A stretch of DNA of 64,000 bases. Source: Bradyrhizobium sp. (GTDB taxonomy: Bacteria; Pseudomonadota; Alphaproteobacteria; Rhizobiales; Xanthobacteraceae). The position numbers were made by a program, and so were the translations under genes. Of this stretch, positions 50,676-60,089 are shown piece by piece (position 1 is the stretch's first letter; each line of letters starts with the position of its first letter). The DNA lies in contig NZ_JACRMG010000005.1 of the NCBI RefSeq assembly GCF_016219575.1, positions 223,799 to 287,798 of the forward strand. Direction: 5' to 3'. A model generated the notes under the pieces. It had not been told where the DNA came from. It did not search any database and was given only the letters and a program-made list of their open reading frames with translations.

Positions 50676-50703
50676 TTGCGCCGCCCGAATCGCCTGCTAT
50701 ACC
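50676..50703 (+). promoter_or_regulatory. Candidate thrS promoter
   Basis: TTGCGC (50676-50681), 16-bp spacer, TATACC (50698-50703); start near 50710, about 50 nt before ATG. No T-box or leader peptide is visible. Weak match, by eye. Confidence 0.3.
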
Positions 50704-50760
50704 GGGCCCAGTTCCCGCTTACCTGCGTTGGTCCGCAGGAGTGAGCCACAGGAGAGACTG

Positions 50761-52782
50761 ATGAGCGACTTCAAGTATTCCCTTACGAATCTCAAACCCG
50801 TCGAGCCCGTGAACAAGGTCCACGTCACCTTTCCCGACGGCGCCAAGCGCGAATTTCCCAAGGGCATCACCGGCCTCGATATTGCCAAGGGCATCTCGCC
50901 CTCGCTCGCCAAGCGCACCGTGGCGATGGCGCTGGACGGCACGCTGAGCGATCTCAACGACGCAATCGAGAACGACGCGAGAATCGAATTCGTCGCCCGC
51001 GACGATGCGCGCGCGCTGGAACTGATCCGGCACGACTGTGCGCATGTGCTGGCGGAAGCCGTGCAGTCGCTGTGGCCGGGCACGCAGGTCACCATCGGCC
51101 CCGTCATCGAGAACGGCTTTTATTACGACTTCTTCCGCAACGAGCCGTTCACGCCGGAAGACTTTGCCGCGATCGAGAAGAAGATGCGCGAGATCATCGC
51201 GCGCGATCAGCCCTTCACCAGGGAGGTCTGGGACCGCGCCAAGACGAAACAGGTGTTCCGCGACAAGGGCGAGAATTTCAAGGTCGAGCTGGTCGACGCC
51301 ATTCCCGGCGACGAACCGATCAAGATCTATTTCCAAGGCGACTGGTTCGATCTCTGCCGCGGCCCGCACATGACCTCGACGGGCAAGATCGGCAACGCCT
51401 TCAAGCTGATGAAGGTGGCCGGCGCCTATTGGCGCGGCGATTCCAACAATCCGATGCTGACGCGCATCTACGGCACGGCCTTCGCGAAGCAGGAAGAGCT
51501 CGACGCCTACCTCAGGCAGATCGAGGAAGCCGAGAAGCGCGACCATCGCCGGCTCGGCCGCGAGCTCGACCTGTTCCACTTCCAGGAGGAAGGCCCGGGC
51601 GTGGTATTCTGGCACCCGAAGGGCTGGACCATCTTCCAGCAGCTGATCGCCTATATGCGCCGGCGGCTGACCGGCGACTACAGCGAGGTCAACGCGCCGC
51701 AGATCCTCGACAAGGTGTTGTGGGAGACCTCCGGTCACTGGGACTGGTACCGCGAGAACATGTTCGCGGCGCAGTCGGCGGGCGATGAAGCCGAGGACAA
51801 GCGCTGGTTTGCGCTGAAGCCGATGAACTGCCCCGGCCACGTGCAGATCTTCAAGCACGGCCTGAAGAGCTACCGCGACCTGCCGCTGCGGCTTGCCGAA
51901 TTCGGCGTGGTGCATCGCTACGAGCCGTCGGGCGCCATGCACGGCCTGATGCGCGTGCGCGGCTTCACGCAGGATGACGCCCACGTGTTCTGCACCGAAG
52001 AGCAGCTTGCCGACGAGTGCCTCAAGATCAACGAGCTGATCCTCTCCACCTATGCCGATTTCGGCTTCACCGGCGAGCTCACGGTGAAGCTGTCGACGCG
52101 GCCGGAGAAGCGCGTCGGCACCGACGAGATGTGGGACCACGCCGAGCGCGTGATGGCCACCGTGCTGAACCAGATCCAGTCGCAGAGCAGTTACATCAAG
52201 ACCGCCATCAACCCGGGCGAAGGCGCGTTCTACGGGCCGAAGTTCGAGTATGTGCTGCGCGACGCCATCGGCCGCGACTGGCAGTGCGGCACCACGCAGG
52301 TCGACTTCAACCTGCCGGAACGGTTCGGCGCGTTCTACATCGACGCCGACGGCGGCAAGAAGGCGCCGGTCATGGTGCATCGCGCGATCTGCGGCTCGAT
52401 GGAGCGCTTCATCGGCATCCTGATCGAGCACTATGCCGGCAACTTCCCGCTCTGGCTCGCGCCGGTGCAGGCAGTGGTCACCACCATCACCTCGGAAGCC
52501 GACGAATACGCCAGGAAGGTGGTGGAAGCGGCGCGGCGCGCGGGTTTGCGGGTCGAGATCGACCTGCGCAACGAGAAGATCAACTACAAGGTCCGCGAGC
52601 ACTCGCTGGCGAAAATCCCCGCGATCCTTGCCGTCGGCAAGAAGGAGGCCGAGACGCACTCGGTTTCGGTGCGCCGCCTCGGCAGCGAGGGACAGAAGGT
52701 CCTGCCCACCGCCGAAGCGATCGCGGCCCTGGTGGACGAGGCGACGCCGCCGGATGTGAAGCGGGCGCGAGGGCCGACCTGA
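50761..52782 (+). CDS. thrS: Threonyl-tRNA synthetase
   Basis: Charges tRNA-Thr. 673 residues: TGS domain ([23 protein letters not shown]), editing domain with [10 protein letters not shown] (HxxxH), and a class II core with motif 2 and 3 features around [18 protein letters not shown] (Zn-binding Cys and His), [26 protein letters not shown], and [12 protein letters not shown]. The anticodon-binding domain follows ([12 protein letters not shown]...). AGGAGA lies 5 nt before ATG 50761; the frame is open upstream without meaning. A tRNA-Thr(TGT) is also in the window at 13770. Confidence 0.97.
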   Translation: MSDFKYSLTNLKPVEPVNKVHVTFPDGAKREFPKGITGLDIAKGISPSLAKRTVAMALDGTLSDLNDAIENDARIEFVARDDARALELIRHDCAHVLAEAVQSLWPGTQVTIGPVIENGFYYDFFRNEPFTPEDFAAIEKKMREIIARDQPFTREVWDRAKTKQVFRDKGENFKVELVDAIPGDEPIKIYFQGDWFDLCRGPHMTSTGKIGNAFKLMKVAGAYWRGDSNNPMLTRIYGTAFAKQEELDAYLRQIEEAEKRDHRRLGRELDLFHFQEEGPGVVFWHPKGWTIFQQLIAYMRRRLTGDYSEVNAPQILDKVLWETSGHWDWYRENMFAAQSAGDEAEDKRWFALKPMNCPGHVQIFKHGLKSYRDLPLRLAEFGVVHRYEPSGAMHGLMRVRGFTQDDAHVFCTEEQLADECLKINELILSTYADFGFTGELTVKLSTRPEKRVGTDEMWDHAERVMATVLNQIQSQSSYIKTAINPGEGAFYGPKFEYVLRDAIGRDWQCGTTQVDFNLPERFGAFYIDADGGKKAPVMVHRAICGSMERFIGILIEHYAGNFPLWLAPVQAVVTTITSEADEYARKVVEAARRAGLRVEIDLRNEKINYKVREHSLAKIPAILAVGKKEAETHSVSVRRLGSEGQKVLPTAEAIAALVDEATPPDVKRARGPT

Positions 52783-52785
52783 CGC

Positions 52786-53124
52786 TCAGTGCGGCCGTCG
52801 CCCCGGCAGGTCGATGCGGAAGTCGACGAATTCCGGCGGACCGTCGGTCAGCCGGTGAATGCGCCGCTCGCGCTCCTCTTCCGGCGTTTCGGGGTCGATC
52901 AACAGCCCGATCTGGTCTGCAGCCCGGGCCTCGATCGCACGGTCGTCGAGCAAGTGATGGGCCATCGCAGCGCTCTCGGCTTCCGCCTTCAGTCCGAGTT
53001 CGACCAGCCGCTGGATGGCGACCGAACGATCGACTGCATGGGCGGCCGCCCAGATATCGACGTGGGCGGTCACATCGGGCGCAAGGCGAACGACATTCAA
53101 CTCCAGCTTTTTCGGTTTGGGCAT
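52786..53124 (-). CDS. Ribbon-helix-helix-like small regulator, 112 aa
   Basis: The N-terminus MPKPKKLELNVVRLAPDVTAHVDIWAAAHAVDRSVAIQRLVELGL reads as a beta strand followed by two helices, the CopG/Arc (RHH) pattern. The remainder is a charged region (DPETPEEERERRIHRLTDGPPEFVDFRID) of no known family. GGAGG lies 7 nt before the ATG. It converges on thrS (3 bp gap) and diverges from the nitroreductase; two inverted repeats lie between them and could be its operators (inference). Confidence 0.65.
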   Translation of the reverse strand: MPKPKKLELNVVRLAPDVTAHVDIWAAAHAVDRSVAIQRLVELGLKAEAESAAMAHHLLDDRAIEARAADQIGLLIDPETPEEERERRIHRLTDGPPEFVDFRIDLPGRRPH

Positions 53125-53147
53125 TGCGGACCTCCGAAAGGATGGCG

Positions 53148-53163
53148 ATATTTGCCAAAATAT
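53148..53163. promoter_or_regulatory. Inverted repeat upstream of the RHH-like gene
   Basis: ATATTT-GCCA-AAATAT, 24-39 bp upstream of the minus-strand ATG. AT-rich in a GC-rich setting, at promoter distance. A candidate operator or core promoter. Confidence 0.35.
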
Positions 53164-53258
53164 AGGGCGCGCAGCGTCAATCCTTGCGCGAGATCAAACG
53201 GGTGCACCTCCGCCGGCTTGGAATGCAAATAAAGTCGGCATCTTGCCATCGCCTCTCA

Positions 53259-53276
53259 GATGCAGATATCTGCATC
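53259..53276. promoter_or_regulatory. 18-bp perfect palindrome upstream of the nitroreductase
   Basis: GATGCAGATATCTGCATC, centred 34 bp before the ATG at 53301. A perfect 18-bp palindrome is very unlikely by chance at a given site and fits the operator of a dimeric regulator (RHH, MarR, LysR). I know no named site with this sequence. Confidence 0.5.
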
Positions 53277-53300
53277 AAGACTCCAACCCTGCGGTTCTCA

Positions 53301-53864
53301 ATGCCTGACGCGATCGAACTCCTGAAAACCCGCCGCTCGATGAAGCCGCGCGAGATGACCGGTCCCGGCCCCTCGCCGGCCGAACTGGAGACTATCCTGA
53401 CCATCGGCGCGCGCGTGCCCGATCATGGCAAGCTCGCCCCCTGGCGCTTCATCGTGTTCGAGGGCGATGCGCGGGTCCGCGGCGGCGAGGTCATTGCCGG
53501 CGTGTTCGCCAGGAAAAATCCTCAAGCCACCGCCGCCGAGATCGAGGTCGAGAAGAAGCGCCTCACCGATGCGCCGCTGGTGATCGGCATCGTCAGCTTC
53601 ACCAGGCCGCATCCCAAGGTGCCGGCCTGGGAACAGGAACTTTCCGCCGGCGCCAGCGCCATGAACATCGTCACCGCAGCGACCGCGCTCGGCTATGGCG
53701 CCTGCTGGCTGACCGGCTGGTTCGCCTTCGACCGCGACGTGCTGGACGGCTTCGGCCTGAAGCCGGATGAAAAGCTCGTCGGCCTCATCCACATCGGCAA
53801 CGTGACCAAGGCGGGCGAAGACCGCCCGCGCCCGGCGCTGTCGGACATCGTGACGCGGTTCTAG
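53301..53864 (+). CDS. Nitroreductase-family (YdjA-like) flavoprotein
   Basis: 187 residues with the FMN-binding pattern MPDAIELLKTRRSMKPREM and PAELETILTIGARVPDHGKLAPWRFIVFEG, and the YdjA/TdsD-type segment ASAMNIVTAATALGYGACWLTGW. NAD(P)H-dependent reduction of nitro or quinone compounds is likely; native substrate unknown. ATG 53301 lacks a strong ribosome site; upstream in-frame ATG 53184 lies inside the palindrome-containing region. Probably regulated by the adjacent palindrome. Confidence 0.88.
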   Translation: MPDAIELLKTRRSMKPREMTGPGPSPAELETILTIGARVPDHGKLAPWRFIVFEGDARVRGGEVIAGVFARKNPQATAAEIEVEKKRLTDAPLVIGIVSFTRPHPKVPAWEQELSAGASAMNIVTAATALGYGACWLTGWFAFDRDVLDGFGLKPDEKLVGLIHIGNVTKAGEDRPRPALSDIVTRF

Positions 53865-53930
53865 GCAACTTCCGCAAGATTGACGGACGCAGTTCCTTCC
53901 CCCTTGATGCGTCGGCAGGAGGGAACCGGG

Positions 53931-55202
53931 ATGAAGCGCCTTGGCGTCGTTCTCATTGCATTGGCCGTTGCCGGCACGTTCGAAACCGGCGCCATCGATC
54001 AGGCCCAGGCGAGCGATGCCCCCGCCCCTGCGCCGGACAAGCTCGAAGCCATCACGGCCTTCTTCGCCAACGAAGTTGCAACCGGGAAGCTGCCTGGCGC
54101 CATGATCCTGGTCCAGCAGCATGGCAAACCTCTCTACCTGAAGGGCTTTGGTGTCCAGGACGTCCGGACAGGGACGCCCATGAGCCCGGACACGATCTTT
54201 GCCATCCATTCCATGACCAAGCCGATCACCAGCCTCGCGGCCATGATGCTGGTCGACGACGGCAAGATCGCGCTCGACGATCCCCTTTCGAAATACATTC
54301 CGTCCTTCGCAAGAGTGAAAGCGGGAATGGACATCAGGAATCCCGACGGCACCGACACCGTAAGACTGGTGCCGCCGATACGTCCCGTCACGATCCTGGA
54401 CCTGATGCGTCACACCTCGGGGATCACCTACGACTATATCGGCGGCAAGTGGGTCGAGAAGGCCTATCAGGACGCACATATCTTCGCCGGCCAGTTCGAC
54501 AACAGGGAATTCGCCGAGCGCATCGCCGGACTGCCGCTGGCGCGTCAGCCGGGAACGTTGTGGCGCTACGGCCATTCCACCGACGTGCTCGGCCGCGTCA
54601 TCGAGGTCGTATCCGGCCAGACACTCTACGAGTTCATGAAGCGCCGCATCTTCGATCCGCTCGGCATGACCAGCACCAAATTCGTGCTGCGGACGCCGCA
54701 GGAGCAGGCGCGGATGGCCCGGCCGCTGCCCAGCGACACCATCCTGATCGACGCCGAGCGCGATCGTCTCGCTCACCCCGAATGGGAATCCGGCGGCGGC
54801 GGGCTGCTTACCACCATCAAGGATTATTCGCGTTTCGCGCAGATGCTGCTCAATGGCGGCGAGCTGGACGGCCGCCGTTATCTCAGCCCCGCCGCCTTCA
54901 AGAACATGACCACCGATCACATCGGGCCGGGCTCCGGCGTCGGCCGCGATTATTACTACTTCCCCGGAGACGGCTTCGGTTACGGCCTCGGGATTGGCGT
55001 GCGCACCGATCCGGGCAACGCAAAACCTCCGCCGCCGGGTTCAATCGGCGAGTTGAAATGGGATTCCGGCAGCGGCACCTATTTCGGCGTCGATCCCAAG
55101 CTCGACATGGTCTACATCATGATGGAGCAAACCCAGAACGAGCGCGGGCGCATCACACCCGTCTTCAAGAAGCTCGTCTACGACGCATTCCCGAAGAACT
55201 GA
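53931..55202 (+). CDS. Secreted beta-lactamase-fold serine hydrolase (esterase/DD-peptidase type)
   Basis: 423 residues: signal peptide (GVVLIALAVAGTFETGAIDQAQA), then a class C beta-lactamase-like domain with the SxxK motif in FAIHSMTKPITSLA and the second motif in LWRYGHSTDVLGRVIEVVSG (Tyr with His/Ser rather than Y-x-N). SGSGTYFGVDP replaces the usual KTG-like site. Members act as esterases or D-aminopeptidases. GGAGGG lies 7 nt before the ATG. No neighbour suggests a function. Confidence 0.88.
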   Translation: MKRLGVVLIALAVAGTFETGAIDQAQASDAPAPAPDKLEAITAFFANEVATGKLPGAMILVQQHGKPLYLKGFGVQDVRTGTPMSPDTIFAIHSMTKPITSLAAMMLVDDGKIALDDPLSKYIPSFARVKAGMDIRNPDGTDTVRLVPPIRPVTILDLMRHTSGITYDYIGGKWVEKAYQDAHIFAGQFDNREFAERIAGLPLARQPGTLWRYGHSTDVLGRVIEVVSGQTLYEFMKRRIFDPLGMTSTKFVLRTPQEQARMARPLPSDTILIDAERDRLAHPEWESGGGGLLTTIKDYSRFAQMLLNGGELDGRRYLSPAAFKNMTTDHIGPGSGVGRDYYYFPGDGFGYGLGIGVRTDPGNAKPPPPGSIGELKWDSGSGTYFGVDPKLDMVYIMMEQTQNERGRITPVFKKLVYDAFPKN

Positions 55203-55229
55203 CGACGTCGCCGACAGACGTGATCGCGA

Positions 55230-56306
55230 TCAGCGCGCCACCACCTCGACTTCGCCATCGACGCCGTTGACGACGTTGAAGGGACGCTCGAACACCTTGC
55301 CTTCGTTCTTGGCGATGGCGCGGTATTCGCCCTCCGACAGCACGACGCGCGGGAAAGCGCCGATGGATTCCTTGATGACGTCGCCACCCGGCGTGATCAC
55401 CGACCAGGCGGTGTTGGCGAGCGCCTCGCCGCCCTTGTCACTGACCAGCTTCAGCGTGATGACCGCGGCGCGGTGCGTGATGATGACGTCCGTGAGTTTT
55501 CCCGCCTGCACGCGGATGTCGGAGCGCACCACCGAGTTGGCGTCGCCATAGTTGGAGATGATGTAGTAGGTGCCCTCCGGCAACAGCGCCACATCGCCGG
55601 CCGCGACGTTGGGAATCAGCGAGGAGCGTTCGGCGGCCTCGAACTGGCTGCCCTTGTAGATCGAGAACGAGATCTGGTTCGGCGGGATCTTGCTGGTGCC
55701 GACGCGACCCTCGATGCGCAGGCCGCCGGCGGGCAGGATGAAGGACTCGCGGTCGGTTTCGGACTTCAGCGTCACCGAGCGCGTGGCGCTGACGAGGCCG
55801 AGCGCAACATGCACGACGTAGCTGCCCGGCGGCAGCACGATGTTGGGCGTGGCGCCGCGCTCCTCGCGGATCAGCTTGAAGGTGCCGGTCTCGTCCGGCT
55901 TGTCGGCGAATACCCGCCACACCAGCCCGCTGGTGATGACAGGCAGATCCTTGCCGTATTTCGCGGTCAGCGACAGCACGGCCTGCCCCGCCGTGGAGGC
56001 GCCTGGCGGCGGCAAGGCGGCCGGCGCGTTGACGATCGAGGGCTGGGTCAGGGTCGGCTGCGTCAGCGTGGGCGGCAGATTCGGGCCGGCGCCGGGGCCT
56101 GAGGGCGGCGCGAGATTCATGGCAGGTCCCGCCGGCGGCGCGTCCGGAACGGAAGCCGGCGGCACCGGGGGCGGCCGGTCGGAAAACAACTGGGCCGACG
56201 CCGGACCGGGGCAGAACACAAGCCAGACGGCAACCGAAAGCGCCGCGCCGAGCCCCCTGGCTCGCCCGACTCCGGCTACTCGCTTACCCCCGCAGATCAT
56301 GGCCAT
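55230..56306 (-). CDS. Secreted Pro-rich protein with PEGA-like beta repeats
   Basis: 358 residues. Signal peptide (LGAALSVAVWLVFCPGPASA), about 70 residues rich in Pro (PPPVPPASVPDAPPAGPAMNLAPP), then three or more beta-sandwich repeats marked LPPGSYVVHVALGLVSATRSVTL, LLPEGTYYIISNYGDANSVVRSDIRV and LSEGEYRAIAKNEGKVFERPFNV, which match PEGA/carboxypeptidase-regulatory-like units. It may be wall-linked or periplasmic. The ATG is at 56306; the frame is open far upstream (to 61106), but that extension is antisense to five real genes and is spurious. Confidence 0.75.
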   Translation of the reverse strand: MAMICGGKRVAGVGRARGLGAALSVAVWLVFCPGPASAQLFSDRPPPVPPASVPDAPPAGPAMNLAPPSGPGAGPNLPPTLTQPTLTQPSIVNAPAALPPPGASTAGQAVLSLTAKYGKDLPVITSGLVWRVFADKPDETGTFKLIREERGATPNIVLPPGSYVVHVALGLVSATRSVTLKSETDRESFILPAGGLRIEGRVGTSKIPPNQISFSIYKGSQFEAAERSSLIPNVAAGDVALLPEGTYYIISNYGDANSVVRSDIRVQAGKLTDVIITHRAAVITLKLVSDKGGEALANTAWSVITPGGDVIKESIGAFPRVVLSEGEYRAIAKNEGKVFERPFNVVNGVDGEVEVVAR

Positions 56307-56528
56307 GCTTTTCACCGAAAACGCGGCAAATTCAAGCCTGCGTGACCCCGGATACCGCCTCTTGGGGAACTCCGGGGGCGTCCCAATCTTAATCAATATG
56401 TCGCGTTGGGCCCGTATTCTCGCCTCGGCCGGCCCGGCCGCCTCCAGCGGGCATAAACCATGCATCCGCACTGCAGTGGCGAAGCGCAAGCGGCGCGGCA
56501 TTATGTTGCGCGAGCAGGAGAATTTTCG

Positions 56529-57572
56529 GTGCTGAACATCTGGATTGGCCGAGGCTCGGATATCAACCAGGCGCCCGACAAGGTCGGGCTCGGCGCCACG
56601 CGCCGGCCTGTAATCGGGCTGGCGCTCGGCGGCGGAGCGGCGCGCGGCTTTGCCCATATCGGCATGCTGCGGACGCTGATCGCGCACGGCATCGTGCCCA
56701 ATGTCGTGGTCGGCACCTCGATCGGCGCGGTGGTCGGAGGCGCCTACGCCGCGGGACATCTCGACAAGCTCGAGGAATGGGCGCGCAGCCTGCAGCCGCG
56801 CAACATCTTCGGCTATCTCGATATCCGCCTCAACGGCAGCGGCCTGATCGGCGGCACCCGGCTCGCAGCCGAACTGGAGACTTCCATCGGACCCACCCTG
56901 ATCGAGGATCTGCCGATCAAATACGCCACCGTCGCCACCGAAGTTCGCACCGGCCACGAGATCTGGCTGACCCGCGGCCGCATGGTCGATGCGATGCGCG
57001 CGTCCTACGCGTTGCCCGGCATCTTCTCGCCGGTGCTGGTCGGTGACCGCTGGCTGGTTGACGGTGCTCTGGTCAACCCGGTACCTGTTTCGGCCGCACG
57101 CGCCTTCGGCGCGGAGATCGTGATTGCCGCCAACGTTTCCAGCGACGTGTTCGCGCACGGCACCACCGTCCATGCGCATGGTCCCTCGGTTGTCGCCCCG
57201 GCAGAACCGCCGCCCGAGGTGGAGCCGGAGATGCCCCGGCGCGGCCTGCGCAGGCTGTTCTCGGCCGAGCGTACCATGAAGCGCGAGTTTTTCGGCAGTG
57301 CCGCGCGGCCCGGCATCTCCTCCGTAATGGTCGACGCCTTCAATATCATGCAGGACCGCATCACCCGCGCGCGGCTCGCCGGCGATCCGCCGGACCTCCT
57401 GATCTCGCCGCGCGTCGGCCAGATCGGCTGGTTCGATTTCCACCGCGCCGACGAACTGATCGCGCATGGCGCACGTGCCGCAGAACGCGCTATCGACTCC
57501 ATCCAGGAGGCGATCCACATCCTCGCGCCGCAGACGACCGAGCCTGCGACTCCGATCGACAGGGTCGAATAG
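56529..57572 (+). CDS. Patatin-like phospholipase (RssA type)
   Basis: 347 residues, GTG start with GGAG 9 nt upstream. Catalytic elements: GLALGGGAARGFAHIGML (oxyanion GGGxxxG), Ser in VVVGTSIGAVVGG and Asp in WLVDGALVNPVPVSAARAFGAE. Ser-Asp dyad lipases of this family hydrolyse acyl esters at the inner membrane. The C-terminal 100 residues (RRGLRRLFSAERTMKREFF...IQEAIHILAP) are characteristic of the bacterial branch. Stop is 5 bp before the converging CBS-pair gene. Confidence 0.92.
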   Translation: MLNIWIGRGSDINQAPDKVGLGATRRPVIGLALGGGAARGFAHIGMLRTLIAHGIVPNVVVGTSIGAVVGGAYAAGHLDKLEEWARSLQPRNIFGYLDIRLNGSGLIGGTRLAAELETSIGPTLIEDLPIKYATVATEVRTGHEIWLTRGRMVDAMRASYALPGIFSPVLVGDRWLVDGALVNPVPVSAARAFGAEIVIAANVSSDVFAHGTTVHAHGPSVVAPAEPPPEVEPEMPRRGLRRLFSAERTMKREFFGSAARPGISSVMVDAFNIMQDRITRARLAGDPPDLLISPRVGQIGWFDFHRADELIAHGARAAERAIDSIQEAIHILAPQTTEPATPIDRVE

Positions 57573-57577
57573 GGAAC

Positions 57578-58006
57578 TCAGGCCGTCTTGATATATTCGC
57601 GCAGCGCTTCCTGCTCGCGCTCGTATTCGCCGACGCGCCATTTCACGACGTCGCCGATCGAGATCAGGCCGGTCACCTTTCCGTCTTCCACCACCGGCAG
57701 ATGGCGGAACTTGCCGTTGGTCATGGTCTCCATGATCTCGCTGACGGTGTCCTTCTCGCGGCAGCTGACGACCTTGCGCGTCATCACCGCACTGACCGGC
57801 TCGTCCATGACGGCAGCGCCGCGCTCCCCCAGCACGCGGACGATGTCGCGCTCCGACAGGATGCCCTCGATGCGGCCCTGACTCATGACCAGCACGGCTC
57901 CGATGCGGCGCTCGCTCAGAATCTTGATCGCGGCCGAGAGCTTTGCGCCCGGCTCGACGCTCTGCACCTGATGGCCCTTGGTATCGAGGATCGCGCGTAC
58001 GGTCAT
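57578..58006 (-). CDS. CBS-domain pair protein
   Basis: 142 residues: two CBS units (about 8-60 and 75-130) in tandem: IKILSERRIGAVLVMSQGRIEGILSERDIVRVLGE and METMTNGKFRHLPVVEDGKVTGLISIGDVVKW. Such stand-alone pairs bind adenine nucleotides (AMP/ATP) and regulate partner enzymes; none can be named. GGGAG lies 9 nt before ATG 58006; the longer frame to 58057 lacks a better site. Confidence 0.92.
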   Translation of the reverse strand: MTVRAILDTKGHQVQSVEPGAKLSAAIKILSERRIGAVLVMSQGRIEGILSERDIVRVLGERGAAVMDEPVSAVMTRKVVSCREKDTVSEIMETMTNGKFRHLPVVEDGKVTGLISIGDVVKWRVGEYEREQEALREYIKTA

Positions 58007-58204
58007 TGTCGTCTCCCTGAATTCCGGTCGCGTCCCAAGAAAGCCGGGGGCGACCACATTCGCGAGTCTTCAGACAACAGTTTCTGGCCCGTTTAGTGGC
58101 GGGCACGGCGGGCGGGCTCGGCCATTGGCTCGTACAGGCCGGCTTCGTATTGCGTCTCACCGTCGTGGAATGATGGATGAAATCAGCCCGCGCCGCAAGC
58201 GCGG

Positions 58205-58975
58205 TCAAATGTCCCGCGATGACGCAGCCGCGGCGGTACGCGGTACCGGATCGAACAGCGAGAACAGCATCAGTCCCGCGACGAAACCGCCGATATGGGC
58301 CTGCCATGCCACGCTCGCACCCTCGGCGCCGACCGAGATCGAGCCGAGGCCGAAGATGATGTTGACGCCGAACCAAACGGCGAGGAAGGCGAGCACGCGC
58401 GGGTTGCGCAGCGCGCGCAACAGCGACAGTGCGGGAACCCTGGCGGCTGCATCGGCATCGCCGCGGCTGAAGGAGAGGAAACTGCCCCTGACAAAGGCAA
58501 AGCGGATCGCCGCCGCCATTGCGCCGGACACCGAAGCGGATGCGCCGATCATCGGCGCGATCGCGTGCTCGTGGGTGACGAGATGGGCGAGCGCGCCGGC
58601 CGCCGCCGTCACCGCCATGAACACATAGAAGCGCACTGCGCCAAAGCGTCGCGCCAGCGCGCTGCCGAACGGCAACAACCACAGCACATTGAAGAAGATG
58701 TGGCTGAGATTGGCGTGCAGCAGCGAATAGGTGACGAAGGTCCAGACCTTTGCCCCCGCCCCGCCCGGAAAATAGACCTGCAGCACGTTTGAATCGTAGC
58801 GGCGCGGGATGAAGCCGAACACGTCGATGGTCCAGTTCTCGGCTTCCGGCGGCAACAACACCCGCAGATGGATCAACGCAATCAGCCCGACATAGGCCGT
58901 CAGTGCGCCCGGCAGCGTCAGGATCGGCTCGTGCGGCGGATCCGGCGGCGGCTGATATGCGGGAACGGATTCCAA
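58205..58975 (-). CDS. Rhomboid-family intramembrane serine protease
   Basis: 256 residues with six membrane helices. Catalytic Ser is in IGASASVSGAMAAAIRFAFV (GxSx), His in VAWQAHIGGFVAGL, and the HxxxN on helix 2 is LLHANLSHIFFNVLW. The start is set at TTG 58975 (LESVPAYQPPP) with AAGGG upstream; the frame is open to GTG 59110, but that extension resembles dispersed repeat DNA rather than protein. Substrate unknown. Confidence 0.88.
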   Translation of the reverse strand: MESVPAYQPPPDPPHEPILTLPGALTAYVGLIALIHLRVLLPPEAENWTIDVFGFIPRRYDSNVLQVYFPGGAGAKVWTFVTYSLLHANLSHIFFNVLWLLPFGSALARRFGAVRFYVFMAVTAAAGALAHLVTHEHAIAPMIGASASVSGAMAAAIRFAFVRGSFLSFSRGDADAAARVPALSLLRALRNPRVLAFLAVWFGVNIIFGLGSISVGAEGASVAWQAHIGGFVAGLMLFSLFDPVPRTAAAASSRDI

Positions 58976-59474
58976 GGGAGTGCTGGCCCTTTCGGCGGGT
59001 GACCCGCAGAGATAGGCGGCTTTGGCCGGACTGTGCAAGTGCACAAAGGCAGGCTTTAGCCCGGCAACACTTCGTGCTGCACTGCGTCCGGGACACGAGG
59101 AATTTGGCACGAAAAAGGGCGGGTGCTGAGAACACCCGCCCCTGGACTGCTGATCTTGTCGCGCTCGACGGGGGCATCCCCACCCCTCCCCGCGCGATGA
59201 CCAAACTGTTTGACGCCACCTGTGTAAACGAAGCGCGGGCGCAACCTGGAGAAAGCTTCCGCACTGGAGTGAGTGCGACCTTATTCAGGCAGGCCGGCCC
59301 CGCCAACCCCATCGTTAAATTTACCTTAACGCAGCAAAGGCGACGCAATTTGCCGGAAACCGTTGGCGCGGCATGGACGGTGCACAGCCCGTCCTGCACA
59401 ACAACCACGGGGAAGGCGCTTGCACGAAAGCGGGACAGGTATGTCCCGCCGAGCGGGCCACGGGGCAAGACAGA
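58976..59474. other. Intergenic region of 499 bp with an orphan terminator
   Basis: Between the divergent rhomboid and PAS genes. The first about 130 bp look like dispersed-repeat sequence. A strong minus-strand terminator is at 59111-59141 although no minus-strand gene precedes it. The rest contains TTAAATTTACCTTAACG and no convincing ORF. Confidence 0.5.
59111..59141 (-). terminator. Orphan Rho-independent terminator
   Basis: Minus strand: GGGCGGGTG, loop TTCTCAG, CACCCGCCC, then TTTTTC. Perfect 9-bp stem with T-run. A minus-strand RNA starting between about 59150 and 59470 would be its client; no coding gene is there. Confidence 0.7.
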
Positions 59475-60029
59475 ATGAAACATCCTTCGAGCCGCGAGTT
59501 TTTCGCCTATTGGGACAAGATGCGCGGCAACGCGCCGGCGCCCGACCGCAGCGACGTCGAGCCTTCGGCGGTGCGGGAACTGCTCGGCGACATATTCGTC
59601 CTGTCCTATGATGCGGAGGCCGGCTACCCCTTCCGCGTCGCCGGAACCCGGGTCTGCGCCCTGCTCGGCCGCGATGTGAAGGACCAGAGCTTTTCCGCCC
59701 TGTTCACGCCCGAGGCCCGCCGCGAGATCGAGGACATGATCACTATCGTGGCGGAAGAAACCCTGCCCGCGATCGCCGGCGTCACCGCGACCTCGGAGAG
59801 CGGCGAGACCGCGCATCTGGAATTGCTGCTGCTGCCGTTCTCCGCCCGTACGCATGCGCCGGTCAGCCTCACCGGCGTGCTCGCGCCGTTCGAGAGCGAA
59901 CTCAGCAAGCTCGGGAATTTCGGCCTCACCTCCTACCGCTACCTGCACCGCCAGGAGAAGCTGCTTCCGCGCGCCATTCGCAAGCTGCAGGTCGCCCGCG
60001 GCTTCATGGTCTATGAGGGTCTGCGCTGA
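59475..60029 (+). CDS. PAS_5-domain protein
   Basis: 184 residues. A PAS-like fold of the alphaproteobacterial PAS_5 type: SSREFFAYWDKMRGNAPAPDRSDVEPSAVRELLGDIFVLSYDAEAGYPFRVAGTRVCALLGRDVKDQSFSALFTPEARREIEDMITIVAEETLPAIAGVTATSESGETAHLELLLLPF. No output domain follows, so it may sense a ligand and act on a partner. Weak ribosome site; ATG 59475 begins the conserved MKHPSSREF. Confidence 0.8.
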   Translation: MKHPSSREFFAYWDKMRGNAPAPDRSDVEPSAVRELLGDIFVLSYDAEAGYPFRVAGTRVCALLGRDVKDQSFSALFTPEARREIEDMITIVAEETLPAIAGVTATSESGETAHLELLLLPFSARTHAPVSLTGVLAPFESELSKLGNFGLTSYRYLHRQEKLLPRAIRKLQVARGFMVYEGLR

Positions 60030-60089
60030 CGGCTGGCATTGAAGGCCGAAGCTGGTAGGATGCTCCCAAAAATCAAAGGGAGCACCGCC

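Noticed and set aside
50468..50760. T-box or threonine leader peptide upstream of thrS
   Set aside because: No T-box core sequence or threonine-rich short ORF; only a weak promoter can be proposed.
50719..52659. 646-codon minus-strand frame opposite thrS
   Set aside because: Antisense shadow of the clearly identified synthetase.
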